Below are positions 24,287-33,324 of a stretch of 64,000 bases of DNA, in pieces. This stretch comes from Allobosea thiooxidans (GTDB lineage Bacteria > Pseudomonadota > Alphaproteobacteria > Rhizobiales > Beijerinckiaceae), in contig NZ_FUYX01000002.1 of assembly GCF_900168195.1 (NCBI RefSeq), forward strand, positions 503,501 to 567,500, in the 5' to 3' direction. The position numbers were made by a program, and so were the translations under genes. The notes beneath the pieces are model-generated. The model worked only from the letters and a program-made list of their open reading frames with translations, searched no databases and was not told where the DNA came from. Each line of letters opens with the position of its first letter. Within the stretch, counting starts at the first letter, position 1.

Positions 24287-27200
24287 ATGCCGAAGGCGAA
24301 TTCCGATACCTGGTCCGGCCGGGCTGCGAGGGCAGAGGCCGCTCTTGTCGCGAGGCCGGCGGTCAATCCGCCGTCAAGGGGCAAAGCGCATGGCCGCAGG
24401 ATCGGTCTGCGCAGCCTGCTCCTGGCGACCACGACCTTCGTCACGCTCGCGCCGGCGCTGCCCTCCGGAGCGGCCGATTGGACCGGCGCCGTTTCCACCG
24501 ACTGGTTCGATGACGGCAACTGGAATCCGTTTGCCCCGACGATCGGCACGGTCGCGAATATCAACACGGTCGTTCCCGGGCCGAATATCGTTGGCCTGGG
24601 CGCGATCGCCGATGAGCTCAATGTCGGCTTTACCGGAGCCGGGGCGCTCACGATCATGGGCGGTGGGTCGCTGCTCACCGCCAACACCTATATCGCCCGC
24701 ACCACCGAGACCGGCGCGGTTCTCGTAACCGGCAACGGATCGAGCTGGACGAACACGGTCGATCTCAATGTCGGCTATCAGGACCAGGGCACGCTGACGA
24801 TCGCGGCCGGGGGCTCCGTCATCGTCCATGGCAAGAGCGCCATCGGCTTTTCCGCCTCTGCCCAGGGGCTCGTCAGCGTCTCCGGCCCGGGCTCGAACTG
24901 GACGGTGAGCGGCCCCCTCTCCATCGGGAACTTCGGCAGGGGCACGCTCAATATCGGAGCCGGTGGCTCGGTAAGCAGTGCGGATGCCGCGCTCGCCGTC
25001 GAGGCTGGCTCGCAGGGCGGGGCAAAGGTCACGGGTGGCTCGTGGACGAGTACGGGCCAGATCGTCGTCGGCGGTGCCGGTGCGGGCACGTTAGAGGTAA
25101 CGGCCGGCGGCGTGGTCGACAGCAGTTCGGGTGTCGTCGGCAGTGCCGCGTCGGGCACGGGCGAGGCCACCGTCTCGGGCGCCGGATCACAGTGGACGAC
25201 CACCGGGAGCCTGCTCGTCGGGGCCCAGGGCAACGGCCGGCTCACCATCGCCAATGGCGGCGCCGTGCTCAACAACGATAGCGTCGTCGTCGGTGACGCC
25301 GGGATCGGACACGTCACCGTGACCGGGGCGAACTCCAGCTGGACGGTCACGGGCACCAACCTCCTCCTCGGCAATGGCGGCAGCGGCAGCGCGCGCATCG
25401 AAGCCGGCGGCGTGGTTCAGACGGGTAATGTGAGGCTCGGCCAGCTCAATGGCGGCGGCAGCGGCAATGTCGAGATCACCGGCGCGAACTCGCGCTGGGA
25501 GAGCAGCGGCGAGTTCTCGATCGGCCGCGCCGGCAGCGGCACGATGACCGTGCTCGACGGCGCTAAGGTCACATCCAACGCGCTCGAGATCGGCTACAAC
25601 CCGACCGGAGCGGGGATGTTGACCGTCGCGGGCATTGGATCGAGCTGGACGAACGCCACGACGCTGAGGGTCGGCAACGCGGGCACGGGGACGATGAACA
25701 TCACGTCCGGGGCCGTCGTCACCACGCTCGACAGCATGATCGGCCATTTCAACCAGGGCGTCCTCAACGTTGCCGGCAGCGGCTCGAGCCTGGTCAATAC
25801 CGGGAACATGCTGGTCGGCGGCGAGAATACCGGGGCGCTGTCGATCTCCGGAGGCGGCAAGGCCGGCGCGCAGAGCACGATCGTCGGATACAAGGCCGGT
25901 TCGGGGGGGAGTATCTCCGTCAGCGGCGCCGGCTCGCAACTGCTCAGCCCGGCCAATCTCTTCGTCGGACTTGAAGGCAACGGCGTGATGTTCGTCGAGG
26001 CCGGCGGCATGGTGCAGTCCGGCACCTCGGCCCTGGGCACGCAGATCGGCAGCATCGGCGAGGCCACCGTCACCGGTTCGGGCTCGACCTGGGTCGGCAG
26101 CGCCGATCTCCATGTCGGTGCCGACGGCACCGGCGTCCTCACCGTCGCCGATGGCGGCAAGGTCGAGATCGCCGGCACGGCGCATATCGCCACGGCGGCC
26201 GCCTCGACGGGGACGCTGAACATCGGCCGGGCCAAGGGTCTGGCGGCCGCCGCCCCGGGCACGTTTGCGGCAAGCGCGGTCGTCTTCGGATCAGGTAACG
26301 GCAAGATCGTCTTCAATCACAGCTCGGACAGCTATCAGTTCGCCGCGGGCATGACCGGAACGGGGACGATCGAGGCGATTGCGGGCACGACCGTCCTGAC
26401 CGGGAATTCGAGCGGGTTCGCCGGAGCCACGACCGTCAGCGGCGGCACGCTCGCTGTGAATGGCAGCCTCGGCGGCACCGTCGACGTCCTGGCGGGCGCA
26501 CGCTTGCAGGGCAGCGGCACCGTCGGTGTCCTGACGATCGGGGCGGGAGCCGTCGTCGCCCCCGGAAACTCGATCGGCACGCTGAACGTCGCCGGCAACG
26601 CCACCTTCAGCGCCGGCAGCCGCTACGAAGTGGAGGTCGATCCGGCCGGAACCGGAAGCGACCGCGTCCATGCCACGGGCACGGTCACGATCAACGGTGG
26701 CGCGGTCAGGCATATCGGCCTGAACGGAGCGTACAGCCCCTCCCGCTCCTATACGATCGTCACGGCGGATGGCGGTGTGAATGGCACGTTCGCGAACGTG
26801 ATCTCTGACTTCGCCTTCCTCGACCCGACGCTGAGCTACGATCCCAACAACGTCTATCTCAGGCTCGACCGCAACGACGTCTCCTTCTGTTCGGTCGGGC
26901 AGACGCCCAACCAGTGCGCGACCGGCGGCGGCGTGCAGAGCCTCGGCTTCGGCAATCCGGTCCATGACGCCGTCGTGACGCTTGGCGAGGCCGGCGCGCG
27001 CGCTGCCTTCGACGCGCTGTCCGGCGAGGTGCATGCCTCGGCTAAGAGCGTCCTGATCGACGAGAGCGGCCTGCTGCGCTCGGCGGCGACCGACCGGCTG
27101 CGCTCCGCCTTCGGATTGGTCGGCGCGCCGCAGATGCCGGTGCTGAGCTACGGCTTCACTGCGGACAAGGCACTGGCGGCCAAGGGACCGATGCCGGGGC

Positions 27201-28036
27201 TGGGCTCCGCCGAGCGCTTTGCCGTCTGGGGCCAGGGCTATGGCTCATGGGGGCATACGAACGGCGACGGCAATGCTGCCAGGCTCTCGCGCTCGACCGG
27301 TGGGCTGCTGGTCGGCGCCGATGTCGCGGCGTTCGATGCCCTGCGCTTCGGTGCCTTCGCGGGCTACAGCCGCACGCGCTTCGATGTCAGGGACCGCATC
27401 TCCTCGGGCGACAGCGACAACTACCATCTCGGCCTCTATGGCGGTGGCCAATGGGGCGCGCTCGGCTTGCGCGCGGGCGCGAGCTACAGCTGGCATGAGG
27501 TCTCGACCTCGCGCACCGTCGCGTTCACCGGCTTCAGCGACGCTCTGAAGGCTGACTACAGCGCCGCCACGGCCCAGGTCTTCGGCGAGCTCGGTTACCG
27601 CGTCGATCTCGGCCGGGTGGCGCTCGAGCCCTTTGCCGGGCTGGCCTATGTCAACCTGCGCGGCGACGGTTTCGGCGAATGGGGCGGGCCGGCGGCCCTT
27701 AGATCGCCGGGCTCGACCACCGCGGCCGGCTTCTCGACGCTGGGCGTGCGGGCCTCGACCAGCCTCGCATTGCAGGGCATGGAGCTGACCTTGCGCGGAA
27801 CGCTCGCCTGGCGCCATGCCTTCGGTGAGGTGAACCCGCAGGCGATCCTCGCCTTCTCAGGCTCGAGCCCGTTCATCGTCGCCGGCGTTCCGATCGCCAG
27901 GGATGCCGCGCTGGTGGAAGCAGGGCTCGACCTCGCCATCGGCCGGAACGCCACGCTCGGAGTGTCCTATACCGGCCAGCTCGCCGAAGACGCTCAGGAC
28001 CACGCCTTCAAGGGCGTGCTGGCGGTCAAGTTCTGA
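24287..28036 (+). CDS. Type V autotransporter with T5SS/PEP-CTERM-associated repeats
   Basis: A 1249-residue outer-membrane autotransporter. A long charged N-terminus (about 40 residues) precedes the hydrophobic segment [19 protein letters not shown], so the signal peptide is of the extended kind. The passenger (about 125-625) is built from about ten repeats near 50 residues, each with a G-x-G-S-x-W-T turn followed by L-x-V-G and a G-T-L-x-I strand. An autotransporter-associated linker ([20 protein letters not shown], [10 protein letters not shown]) and the pertactin-like end [11 protein letters not shown] lead into the beta-barrel (about 985-1249), which ends in VKF with the required terminal Phe. 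GAGGGG precedes the ATG. The function, adhesion or biofilm, is a guess from the family. Confidence 0.92.
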   Translation: MPKANSDTWSGRAARAEAALVARPAVNPPSRGKAHGRRIGLRSLLLATTTFVTLAPALPSGAADWTGAVSTDWFDDGNWNPFAPTIGTVANINTVVPGPNIVGLGAIADELNVGFTGAGALTIMGGGSLLTANTYIARTTETGAVLVTGNGSSWTNTVDLNVGYQDQGTLTIAAGGSVIVHGKSAIGFSASAQGLVSVSGPGSNWTVSGPLSIGNFGRGTLNIGAGGSVSSADAALAVEAGSQGGAKVTGGSWTSTGQIVVGGAGAGTLEVTAGGVVDSSSGVVGSAASGTGEATVSGAGSQWTTTGSLLVGAQGNGRLTIANGGAVLNNDSVVVGDAGIGHVTVTGANSSWTVTGTNLLLGNGGSGSARIEAGGVVQTGNVRLGQLNGGGSGNVEITGANSRWESSGEFSIGRAGSGTMTVLDGAKVTSNALEIGYNPTGAGMLTVAGIGSSWTNATTLRVGNAGTGTMNITSGAVVTTLDSMIGHFNQGVLNVAGSGSSLVNTGNMLVGGENTGALSISGGGKAGAQSTIVGYKAGSGGSISVSGAGSQLLSPANLFVGLEGNGVMFVEAGGMVQSGTSALGTQIGSIGEATVTGSGSTWVGSADLHVGADGTGVLTVADGGKVEIAGTAHIATAAASTGTLNIGRAKGLAAAAPGTFAASAVVFGSGNGKIVFNHSSDSYQFAAGMTGTGTIEAIAGTTVLTGNSSGFAGATTVSGGTLAVNGSLGGTVDVLAGARLQGSGTVGVLTIGAGAVVAPGNSIGTLNVAGNATFSAGSRYEVEVDPAGTGSDRVHATGTVTINGGAVRHIGLNGAYSPSRSYTIVTADGGVNGTFANVISDFAFLDPTLSYDPNNVYLRLDRNDVSFCSVGQTPNQCATGGGVQSLGFGNPVHDAVVTLGEAGARAAFDALSGEVHASAKSVLIDESGLLRSAATDRLRSAFGLVGAPQMPVLSYGFTADKALAAKGPMPGLGSAERFAVWGQGYGSWGHTNGDGNAARLSRSTGGLLVGADVAAFDALRFGAFAGYSRTRFDVRDRISSGDSDNYHLGLYGGGQWGALGLRAGASYSWHEVSTSRTVAFTGFSDALKADYSAATAQVFGELGYRVDLGRVALEPFAGLAYVNLRGDGFGEWGGPAALRSPGSTTAAGFSTLGVRASTSLALQGMELTLRGTLAWRHAFGEVNPQAILAFSGSSPFIVAGVPIARDAALVEAGLDLAIGRNATLGVSYTGQLAEDAQDHAFKGVLAVKF
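24660..26160 (+). repeat. About ten tandem 147-156 bp coding repeats in the autotransporter passenger
   Basis: The turn motif recurs at roughly 24732, 24882, 25035, 25177, 25324, 25480, 25630, 25776, 25926 and 26073 ([79 protein letters not shown]). Two copies are nearly identical in DNA (ATCGAGCTGGACGAAC at about 24739 and 25639). The Trp is lost in copies eight and nine. Confidence 0.8.
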
Positions 28037-28122
28037 GGACTGGCGCGGGGGCTGCAAGCGGGCCTGCTCACGGTCCGGCATGGGGCGAGCGCGGCGCGTC
28101 ACAGCCCGCTCCTCCATCGCAG

Positions 28123-28542
28123 TCAAGCGAGAGGCTTCTTCATGGAAGGGGCGGCATGGAATGCAAAATCAAGCCGCTCGTAGAACGGTATAGCCTCCTG
28201 TCTTGCATCGAGGAAAATGGCCCCCATCCCCCGGACCCGTCCCTCTTTGTCTGCGAAGTCGATCAATGCGCGCCCCGCACCCGTTTTCCGGCAGGTCTTG
28301 TCAACGACCAGATCATCAATATGCAGGTGGGGTCCGCGAGCCAGGGTATGGACGGGGCGCACGCCCATTACTCCCACAATGCGCTGTCCGTCGAAGGCGC
28401 CAACCAATTCATAACCAGAGAAGGTCTGGCGTTGGACACGCCGCAGGAACTCTTCCTCGGTAAGCTCACGAAGCTGGGAAATGATCGGAAAAGCCGAGCG
28501 CCACTCGGTGGGGGCCAGACGCCTGACAGTCAATGCAATCAC
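28123..28542 (-). CDS. GNAT-family N-acetyltransferase
   Basis: A 139-residue single-domain acetyltransferase. The central beta-strand and acetyl-CoA loop are HIDDLVVDKTCRKTGAGRALID (loop RKTGAGRAL), and the C-terminal AIPFYERLDFAFHA is typical of GNATs. The start is a GTG at 28542. The acceptor is unknown. It is convergent with the autotransporter gene, and its upstream gap carries one copy of the 31-bp repeat. Confidence 0.85.
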   Translation of the reverse strand: MIALTVRRLAPTEWRSAFPIISQLRELTEEEFLRRVQRQTFSGYELVGAFDGQRIVGVMGVRPVHTLARGPHLHIDDLVVDKTCRKTGAGRALIDFADKEGRVRGMGAIFLDARQEAIPFYERLDFAFHAAPSMKKPLA

Positions 28543-28644
28543 CGGGTGGTCTCTCGATTTGTCAAAGGCGATGGAACAATAGCACCGGCAGCCTATGCTT
28601 CAACGGCGGCCCATGGTCGACCCTGGAAGTCGCGGCGACGCACC

Positions 28645-28675
28645 GTCAACGTCTGAGTTGGGTCGAGATCGGACC
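28645..28675. repeat. 31-bp dispersed repeat, copy B
   Basis: Shares the block TGGGTCGAGA and flanking TCAA-GTC and CGG-C positions with copy A at 29146-29176. About 22 of 31 bases match without gaps. The two copies flank the small membrane-protein gene. Confidence 0.5.
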
Positions 28676-28729
28676 AAACGAAATGGGCTCGATCCACTTT
28701 CGGACCGTCGGATGGCTGAGGAGGGCTGA

Positions 28730-29032
28730 TTGAAAGACAAGGGATTTTACGCGTGGATTGCCGGCTTCGCGGTGGTCGTGGGCGTTCTGGTTTGGAGCCT
28801 CAGCCCCGGCCCTTCGGAACATCCATCGATCGGAGGGGGCGGTTATGACCTCTCCGGCCCAGTCTACACCCTGGCGCTGCTGGCATTCACGGGCCTCTGG
28901 ACACTTGCGACACTGCTAACCGGCTTGAATCACAGTGATGCAAGGATCCGTCGTCGCGCGTTCATCCTGGCGGTCATCGGCCTTATCACCTTCTCGCTGT
29001 CGGTCATGATCTGGGGCGACAACCTGAGTTGA
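28730..29032 (+). CDS. Small hypothetical membrane protein
   Basis: A 100-residue protein with three predicted transmembrane helices (about 7-24, AWIAGFAVVVGVLVWSL; 46-64, VYTLALLAFTGLWTLATLL; 77-95, AFILAVIGLITFSLSVMIW). It starts at TTG 28730, supported by GAGGAGGG ten bases upstream. I do not recognise the family. It is flanked on both sides by copies of the 31-bp repeat and has no operon partner. Confidence 0.65.
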   Translation: MKDKGFYAWIAGFAVVVGVLVWSLSPGPSEHPSIGGGGYDLSGPVYTLALLAFTGLWTLATLLTGLNHSDARIRRRAFILAVIGLITFSLSVMIWGDNLS

Positions 29033-29145
29033 TGGGCACGCGGGCGCGAGGCGCGCTGGCCGGCGTGGTATCCGACCGACGAATTGAAGAGGGGGGCTCC
29101 GGAGATATTCCTGCGCTGGGTGACCGGCTTGGCGGACGAGGCAGT

Positions 29146-29176
29146 TTCAATGTCCGCCATGGGTCGAGAGCGGTCA
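29146..29176. repeat. 31-bp dispersed repeat, copy A
   Basis: It includes the imperfect dyad ATGTCCGC (29150-29157) and GCGGTCAT (29170-29177). The matching copy B lies about 500 bp to the left. Similar short dyads around ATGTCCGC are common between genes in Hyphomicrobiales, but I cannot confirm membership of a named family. Confidence 0.5.
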
Positions 29177-29252
29177 TCCGAACAGCGCCCGACAGATCAC
29201 GATCGGCAAGGCAATTCAGCGGCTGGAGCCCGAGGTCGGCAACCTCGTACAT

Positions 29253-29399
29253 ATGACCCATCTCGCGACGAGCCGCGCCGAAGACATGCTCACCAACCGT
29301 GAAGGTAGGCGCATAGTCGTGGCCGAGGTGGACGCGGCCGCAATCCTCTTCGGGATCTGCGATCTCGAGCGACGGGCTTGCGAGTTCAGTACCGCCTAA
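29253..29399 (+). CDS. Possible small protein or truncated gene end
   Basis: ATG to TAA encodes 48 residues (MTHLATSRAEDMLTNREG..., ending in CDLERRACEFSTA) with the codon usage of a real gene. The frame stays open upstream for about 35 more codons with similar composition (ARQITIGKAIQRLEPEVGN), but there is no ribosome-binding site, and the open part runs into repeat copy A. A 5'-truncated gene is as likely as a small protein. No family recognised. Confidence 0.3.
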   Translation: MTHLATSRAEDMLTNREGRRIVVAEVDAAAILFGICDLERRACEFSTA

Positions 29400-29469
29400 G
29401 GCATTCGCGCAGGTGATCGAAGGCCAGCCCCTGCTGCCCATGTGCTACCCGGCGCAATGCGCTGGGAAC

Positions 29470-29502
29470 AGCTTCCGCCTGGAAGCTCAACAAGTTGTTG
29501 AG
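29470..29502 (-). terminator. Two overlapping palindromes downstream of tRNA-Arg
   Basis: AGCTTCC-GCCT-GGAAGCT and CTCAACAA-G-TTGTTGAG overlap by two bases (CT), 15 bases past the tRNA 3' end. They may end or process the tRNA transcript; a TTTTCT also follows the CCA directly. Confidence 0.4.
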
Positions 29503-29516
29503 TTGTAAGGAGAAAA

Positions 29517-29593
29517 TGGCGCGCCCGAAAGGATTCGAACCTCTGACCCTCAGATTCGTAGTCTGATGCTCTATCCAGCTGAGCTACGGGCGC
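29517..29593 (-). tRNA. tRNA-Arg (anticodon ACG)
   Basis: The minus strand gives acceptor GCGCCCG paired with CGGGCGC, a D-loop with AGCTCAGCTGGATAGAGC, anticodon stem TCAGA/TCTGA with loop CTACGAA, and GGTTCGAATCC in the T arm. The CCA end is encoded. The anticodon ACG (read as ICG) serves CGN codons. Confidence 0.97.
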
Positions 29594-29728
29594 GTCTCAG
29601 AGCGTCATGACGCGTTGCGTCTGGCCTGATGAAGGCGGAGATAAAGGCTTCGCTCGGGCTTGGCAACCCAGAAAATCATCACGGCGTCGAATTCTCGCGA
29701 TCTGTGGATGACGACCGTTTCGAGAGCC

Positions 29729-30106
29729 TCAGCGCGGCAGGGGAGCGAGCGTGAGTGCCGGTTGCCGTGCCTGCCTGCGCCGCCGCGCGCCGCCGCCCTT
29801 CGGCAGCTTCTCGGCGATCCCGTAGAGCCGCTCGCGGCGATCGAGCTCGCCCCAGACCTCGGTGGGCGCAATGTCGAGAGCAGCCCAGAGCACCGTGAGG
29901 TTGTAGATCAGGTCCGCGCTTTCGCGGATCGCGGCCTCGCGGTCGCGCTGCAGCGCTTCCAGGCTCAGCTCGATGGCCTCTTCCGCGACCTTCTTGGCTA
30001 TCTTCGGCAGGCCATCGGCGAAGAGCTTCGCCGTGCGCGACCGGGCCGGGTCGCGGTGGCGCGCATCCAGGACTGCGGCGTGGAGCCGGTGCAGCGAATC
30101 GGACAT
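29729..30106 (-). CDS. hisE: Phosphoribosyl-ATP pyrophosphatase
   Basis: A 125-residue all-alpha pyrophosphatase of the MazG-like fold that hydrolyses PR-ATP to PR-AMP, step two of histidine synthesis. The metal-binding helix motif is [14 protein letters not shown] (near 38-51) and the second is [14 protein letters not shown]. The C-terminal tail is Arg/Ala-rich and longer than usual. It stands alone here, away from other his genes; in many alphaproteobacteria hisE is next to hisF or hisI. No ribosome-binding oddity. Confidence 0.9.
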   Translation of the reverse strand: MSDSLHRLHAAVLDARHRDPARSRTAKLFADGLPKIAKKVAEEAIELSLEALQRDREAAIRESADLIYNLTVLWAALDIAPTEVWGELDRRERLYGIAEKLPKGGGARRRRQARQPALTLAPLPR

Positions 30107-30195
30107 CGCTGCAGGATTCGTCCGTCTGATGAGAGTTTGATGACAGGCGCCCGGCGCCGCCGCGGCAATCGCGCGACGGCGCCGTCAGAATCGTA

Positions 30196-30402
30196 TCAGC
30201 GGGAAGCCCGGCGAACCGCGCGCGTGACGGAGGGGCCGCTGATCGCGCCGGCCGCGCCGCCGACCACGGCTCCGACCGGCCCGGCGACGACGGCGCCGGT
30301 GCCCGCGCCGACCGCGGCGCCGCCGATGCGCTGCTCGACGGTGTTGCCGCAGCCGGCGAGCGTCAGCGCGGCCGCGAAGAGAGTCAGGATCGATAGGCGC
30401 AT
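30196..30402 (-). CDS. Small glycine-zipper lipoprotein
   Basis: A 68-residue protein with a lipobox TLAGC (Cys18) after a hydrophobic signal. The mature part is a glycine zipper ([28 protein letters not shown]) that could insert in or lie against a membrane, quoted here only for its alternating Gly/Ala pattern. Similar short lipoproteins are frequent in the alphaproteobacterial envelope. The role is unknown. It is convergent to nothing and lies between hisE and rpmJ. Confidence 0.75.
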   Translation of the reverse strand: MRLSILTLFAAALTLAGCGNTVEQRIGGAAVGAGTGAVVAGPVGAVVGGAAGAISGPSVTRAVRRASR

Positions 30403-30646
30403 GCGGTTATCCTCTGTATGGGTGGCCGCGCGATTCCCGGCCGAGCTGCCGTCAAGGCAGGCACAGTCGGGCTTTTGCGTGGCAAAGAGCGTGTTCGGAC
30501 TTGCGGTCCGCGCAAAAATCCGTATACAGCGGCCATCGCATCAGTCGCGCCATGAAGATGGGCGGGGAGGACCTGTGGGTCCGCGTCGCAGACTGTGGGT
30601 TTTTGACCGGTCCGCCCTGTACGGACGGGCCGATGGAGTTGAGACG

Positions 30647-30772
30647 ATGAAGATCCGCAATTCGCTGAAGTCGCTGCGCGCGCGCCATCGCGACAACCAG
30701 CTGGTGCGCCGCAAGGGCCGCATCTACATCATCAACAAGGTCCAGAAGCGCTTCAAGGCGCGTCAGGGCTGA
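30647..30772 (+). CDS. rpmJ: 50S ribosomal protein L36 (Cys-less form)
   Basis: A 41-residue basic protein starting [16 protein letters not shown], with [21 protein letters not shown] at the end. It matches L36 but lacks all the zinc-binding Cys residues, as in the C-minus (YkgO-like) form common in alphaproteobacteria. GGAG precedes the ATG. It ends with two hairpins, the second with a U-run. Confidence 0.95.
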   Translation: MKIRNSLKSLRARHRDNQLVRRKGRIYIINKVQKRFKARQG

Positions 30773-30776
30773 GCCT

Positions 30777-30797
30777 TCGCGCGGCTTCGCCGCGCGA
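30777..30797. terminator. 9-bp hairpin just after rpmJ
   Basis: TCGCGCGGC-TTC-GCCGCGCGA is a perfect 9-bp stem with a three-base loop, starting five bases past the rpmJ stop. It has no U-tract; it may protect the mRNA 3' end upstream of the real terminator. Confidence 0.45.
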
Positions 30798-30816
30798 GCC
30801 TGTCCGGGACTTCGGG

Positions 30817-30850
30817 AAAAGCGGGGCGCCTTGCGGCGTGCCCGCTTTTT
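30817..30850 (+). terminator. Intrinsic terminator after rpmJ
   Basis: AAAAGCGGG-GCGCC-TTGC-GGCGT-GCCCGCTTTTT forms a long stem followed by a run of five T. Confidence 0.88.
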
Positions 30851-30912
30851 GCGTGAGCGGGATCGCCGGGCCGTGATTTGACCTCGGGCGCCCCGTGTCT
30901 ACAGTTGCCGCC

Positions 30913-31578
30913 ATGAACCGGTTCCCGATCGCGACCGCTGCCTTCGCCCTGGTGCTGGCCGCCACCGGCCCCGTCTGCGTGAGCGCGTGGTCGCAGGGCG
31001 CCTGGGCCCAGTCCGTCCCGCCGGCGCGCCCCGGCACTGTTCCGCCCTCGGACAAGTCCGACAATCCGGTCACGCCGAATGCCCCGCAGCGCGGGCCGGC
31101 AGCGACGCTGGAGCGGCTCTTCCAGCGGCTGCATGACGCGACCACGCAGGAGGAGGCGGAGGGCATCGCCCGGCTGATCCAGCGGCGCTGGGCGCGCTCG
31201 GGCTCGGACACGGCCGATCTGCTGATGAGCCGGGCCCAGGAGGCGCTGAAGGACAAGCAGGTCGAGATCGCGATCGAGCTGCTCGACCGTGTCATCAGCC
31301 TGCAGCCGGACTGGGCCGAGGCCTGGAACCAGCGCGCCAATGCGCTCTACCTCGCTGGCGATTCGATCCGCTCGATGGTCGACATCAGTGAGACGCTGAA
31401 GCGCGAGCCGCGCCATTACGGCGCGATGATGGGGCTCGGGATGATCCTGCGCCAGCAGGGCGACGACAAGGCCGCGATGGTCGCCTTCCGCAAGGCGCTC
31501 GAGATCTACCCGCAATTCGACGCGGTGAAGAAGGCCGTGGACGCCCTGAAGAGCGACGTCGACGGCCGCGACGCCTGA
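30913..31578 (+). CDS. Exported tetratricopeptide-repeat protein
   Basis: A 221-residue protein with a signal peptide (FPIATAAFALVLAATGPVCVSAW) and a Pro-rich linker, then TPR units from about 100 (EIAIELLDRVISLQPDWAEAWNQRANALYLAGD, with further repeats ending in FRKALEIYPQFDAV). It probably acts in the periplasm as a protein-interaction scaffold. The start ATG at 30913 gives the best signal peptide; a GTG at 30895 is the alternative. It is convergent with pyk, separated by short palindromes. Confidence 0.85.
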   Translation: MNRFPIATAAFALVLAATGPVCVSAWSQGAWAQSVPPARPGTVPPSDKSDNPVTPNAPQRGPAATLERLFQRLHDATTQEEAEGIARLIQRRWARSGSDTADLLMSRAQEALKDKQVEIAIELLDRVISLQPDWAEAWNQRANALYLAGDSIRSMVDISETLKREPRHYGAMMGLGMILRQQGDDKAAMVAFRKALEIYPQFDAVKKAVDALKSDVDGRDA

Positions 31579-31594
31579 GCGTCGGACGTTGCTG

Positions 31595-31625
31595 CGTCAT
31601 GCTCGGGCCCGACCCGGGCATCTCA
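31595..31625. repeat. Short palindromic element (GTCATG...CGGGCCCGACCCGGGCAT)
   Basis: A compact member of the intergenic palindrome group, with a dyad around GGGCCCGACCCGGGC, 17 bases past the TPR gene stop. It resembles the GGTCGGG-ACAAG-CCCGACC element at 51891-51957. Confidence 0.5.
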
Positions 31626-31673
31626 TGCGGGAAGGGGGCCTTCCCTTGAAGAGATATCTTTCCTGAAAGCGAT

Positions 31674-31703
31674 TCTCGGGCGTGCGTTGCGCTTCGCCCG
31701 AGA
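31674..31703. terminator. Hairpin between convergent TPR and pyk genes
   Basis: TCTCGGGCG pairs with CGCCCGAGA across 12 bases, 15 bases past the pyk stop. A further small palindrome GGGAAGG-GGG-CCTTCCC lies at 31629-31645. Together they probably form the shared transcript-end region. Confidence 0.5.
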
Positions 31704-31717
31704 CTGACGCCCTGCTT

Positions 31718-33157
31718 TCACGCCTTCGCGACGTGCTCCTGCGCGACGAAGGCGATGCGGACCATGTTGGTCGCGCCGGGCGTCCCGAAGGGCACGCCGG
31801 CGACCACGATGATCCGGTCGCCGAGCTTGGCGTAATGCTCGCGGACCGCGAATTTGCAGGCCCGGAACGCCATGTCGTCGGCGTCGCTGGCATCCTTGGT
31901 CACGATGGCATGGACGCCCCAGACCAAGGTGAGGCGGCGCGCCGTGGCGCGGTTCGGCGTCAGCGCGATGACGGTCGAGTTCGGGCGCTCGCGGGCGATG
32001 CGGAAGGCGGTCGAGCCCGAGGAGGTCCAGGCGCAGATCGCCTTGAGGTTCAGCGTCTCGGCGATCTCGTGGGCAGCCTTGGCGATGGCGTCGGCGCCGG
32101 TGGCCTCGGGCTCGGCGCGCTGCGCCTCCAGGATCGAGCGGTAGACCGTCTCGCCCTCGACCTCCTCGGCGATGCGGTTCATCATCGCCACCGCCTCGAC
32201 CGGATACTGGCCGGCGGCGCTCTCGGCCGATAGCATCACCGCGTCCGCCCCTTCGAACACCGCGGTGGCGACGTCCGAGACCTCGGCGCGGGTCGGCACC
32301 GGGCTGGTGATCATGCTCTCCAGCATCTGCGTCGCGACCACCACCGGCTTGCCCTTGCGCCGCGCCATGCGGATCATGCGCTTCTGGGTGCCCGGCACCT
32401 TCTCCAGCGGCATCTCGACGCCGAGATCGCCGCGCGCGACCATGATGGCGTCGGAGGCGTCGATGATCTCCTCCAGCCGCGCCACGGCCTGCGGCTTCTC
32501 GATCTTGGCCAGCGCCAGCGCCCGGCCGCGCACGATCTTGCGCAGTTCCGCCATGTCCTCCGGGCGCTGCACGAAGGAGAGGGCGATCCAGTCGACGCCG
32601 ACCTCGGCCGCGACCTCGGCGTCGGCGCGGTCCTTCTCGGTCATGGCCGAGACGGCGATGGTGGTGTCGGGTAGGCTGACGCCCTTGCGCGAGGACAGGC
32701 GGCCGCCGACAATCACGCGCGTCACCGCTTCCTTGGGCGAGGCCTTCTCGACCACGAGGCGCAGCTTGCCGTCGTCGAGGATGAGGGTGTGGCCGGGCTC
32801 CAGTGCGCTCAGGATCTCGGGGTGAGGCAGGTGGACGCGCGTGGCGTCGCCGGGCGTCTGATCGGAATCGAGGGTGAAGCGCGCGCCCTTCTCCAGCATG
32901 ACGCCGCCGTCGCCGCCGAACTGTCCGACACGCAGCTTGGGCCCCTGCAGGTCGGCGAGAATGCCGACCGGCCGCCGGAACCTGCTCTCGAGCCCGCGCA
33001 GCATCGCGATCTTCTCGGCCAGGGTCTCGCGCTGGGTGTGGCTCATATTGATGCGGAAGACGTCGACGCCGGCTTCGAAGAGCTTGGCGCACATCTCCTC
33101 GGTCGAGGAGGCCGGCCCGAGGGTGGCGATGATCTTGATCCGGCGTTCGCGCTTCAT
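31718..33157 (-). CDS. pyk: Pyruvate kinase
   Basis: A 479-residue glycolytic enzyme that converts PEP and ADP to pyruvate and ATP. It starts MKRERRIKIIATLGPASS, contains FRINMSHT, ILADLQGPKLRVG, and the active-site block MVARGDLGVEMPLEKVPGTQ near residues 240-260. The C-terminal regulatory domain has CAWTSSGSTAFRIARERP. GGGGAAG lies upstream of the ATG at 33157. It is followed by a convergent TPR gene and preceded by DUF1036 and glycerate kinase genes on the same strand, a grouping that makes sense for a lower-glycolysis/serine-cycle region. Confidence 0.97.
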   Translation of the reverse strand: MKRERRIKIIATLGPASSTEEMCAKLFEAGVDVFRINMSHTQRETLAEKIAMLRGLESRFRRPVGILADLQGPKLRVGQFGGDGGVMLEKGARFTLDSDQTPGDATRVHLPHPEILSALEPGHTLILDDGKLRLVVEKASPKEAVTRVIVGGRLSSRKGVSLPDTTIAVSAMTEKDRADAEVAAEVGVDWIALSFVQRPEDMAELRKIVRGRALALAKIEKPQAVARLEEIIDASDAIMVARGDLGVEMPLEKVPGTQKRMIRMARRKGKPVVVATQMLESMITSPVPTRAEVSDVATAVFEGADAVMLSAESAAGQYPVEAVAMMNRIAEEVEGETVYRSILEAQRAEPEATGADAIAKAAHEIAETLNLKAICAWTSSGSTAFRIARERPNSTVIALTPNRATARRLTLVWGVHAIVTKDASDADDMAFRACKFAVREHYAKLGDRIIVVAGVPFGTPGATNMVRIAFVAQEHVAKA

Positions 33158-33324
33158 TGTCTTCCCCAAGCCGATCCGCGATCCGGTCTGCGCCGGCCGC
33201 GCTCGGGCCCCCTTTCATCCGCTGTGGCGACGCCGCCAGGGCGCCGTCGTCCCGTTCTCCGGCAGGCCCGGACGGGCCCGCCACATATATCTGCGCCCTC
33301 GGCGCCTGCCCCGGGGCAGGCCGG

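Larger units (their letters stand above)
29033..29516. other. Gene-poor stretch between small membrane protein and tRNA-Arg
   Basis: These 484 bp contain repeat copy A, a possible short coding remnant (29253-29399) and two overlapping palindromes next to the tRNA. No integrase, transposase or other full gene is visible on either strand. Confidence 0.55.

Noticed and set aside
24660..26160. CRISPR-like periodicity
   Set aside because: The period is 147-156 bp, the copies are diverged and in frame, and they encode a protein repeat.
25187..26185. Long minus-strand frame inside the autotransporter passenger
   Set aside because: Repetitive only because the passenger is repetitive; no start or family.
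29253..29593. Integrated island at tRNA-Arg
   Set aside because: No integrase, no direct repeat of the tRNA end and no prophage gene, so no mobile element is called; kept only as a finding.
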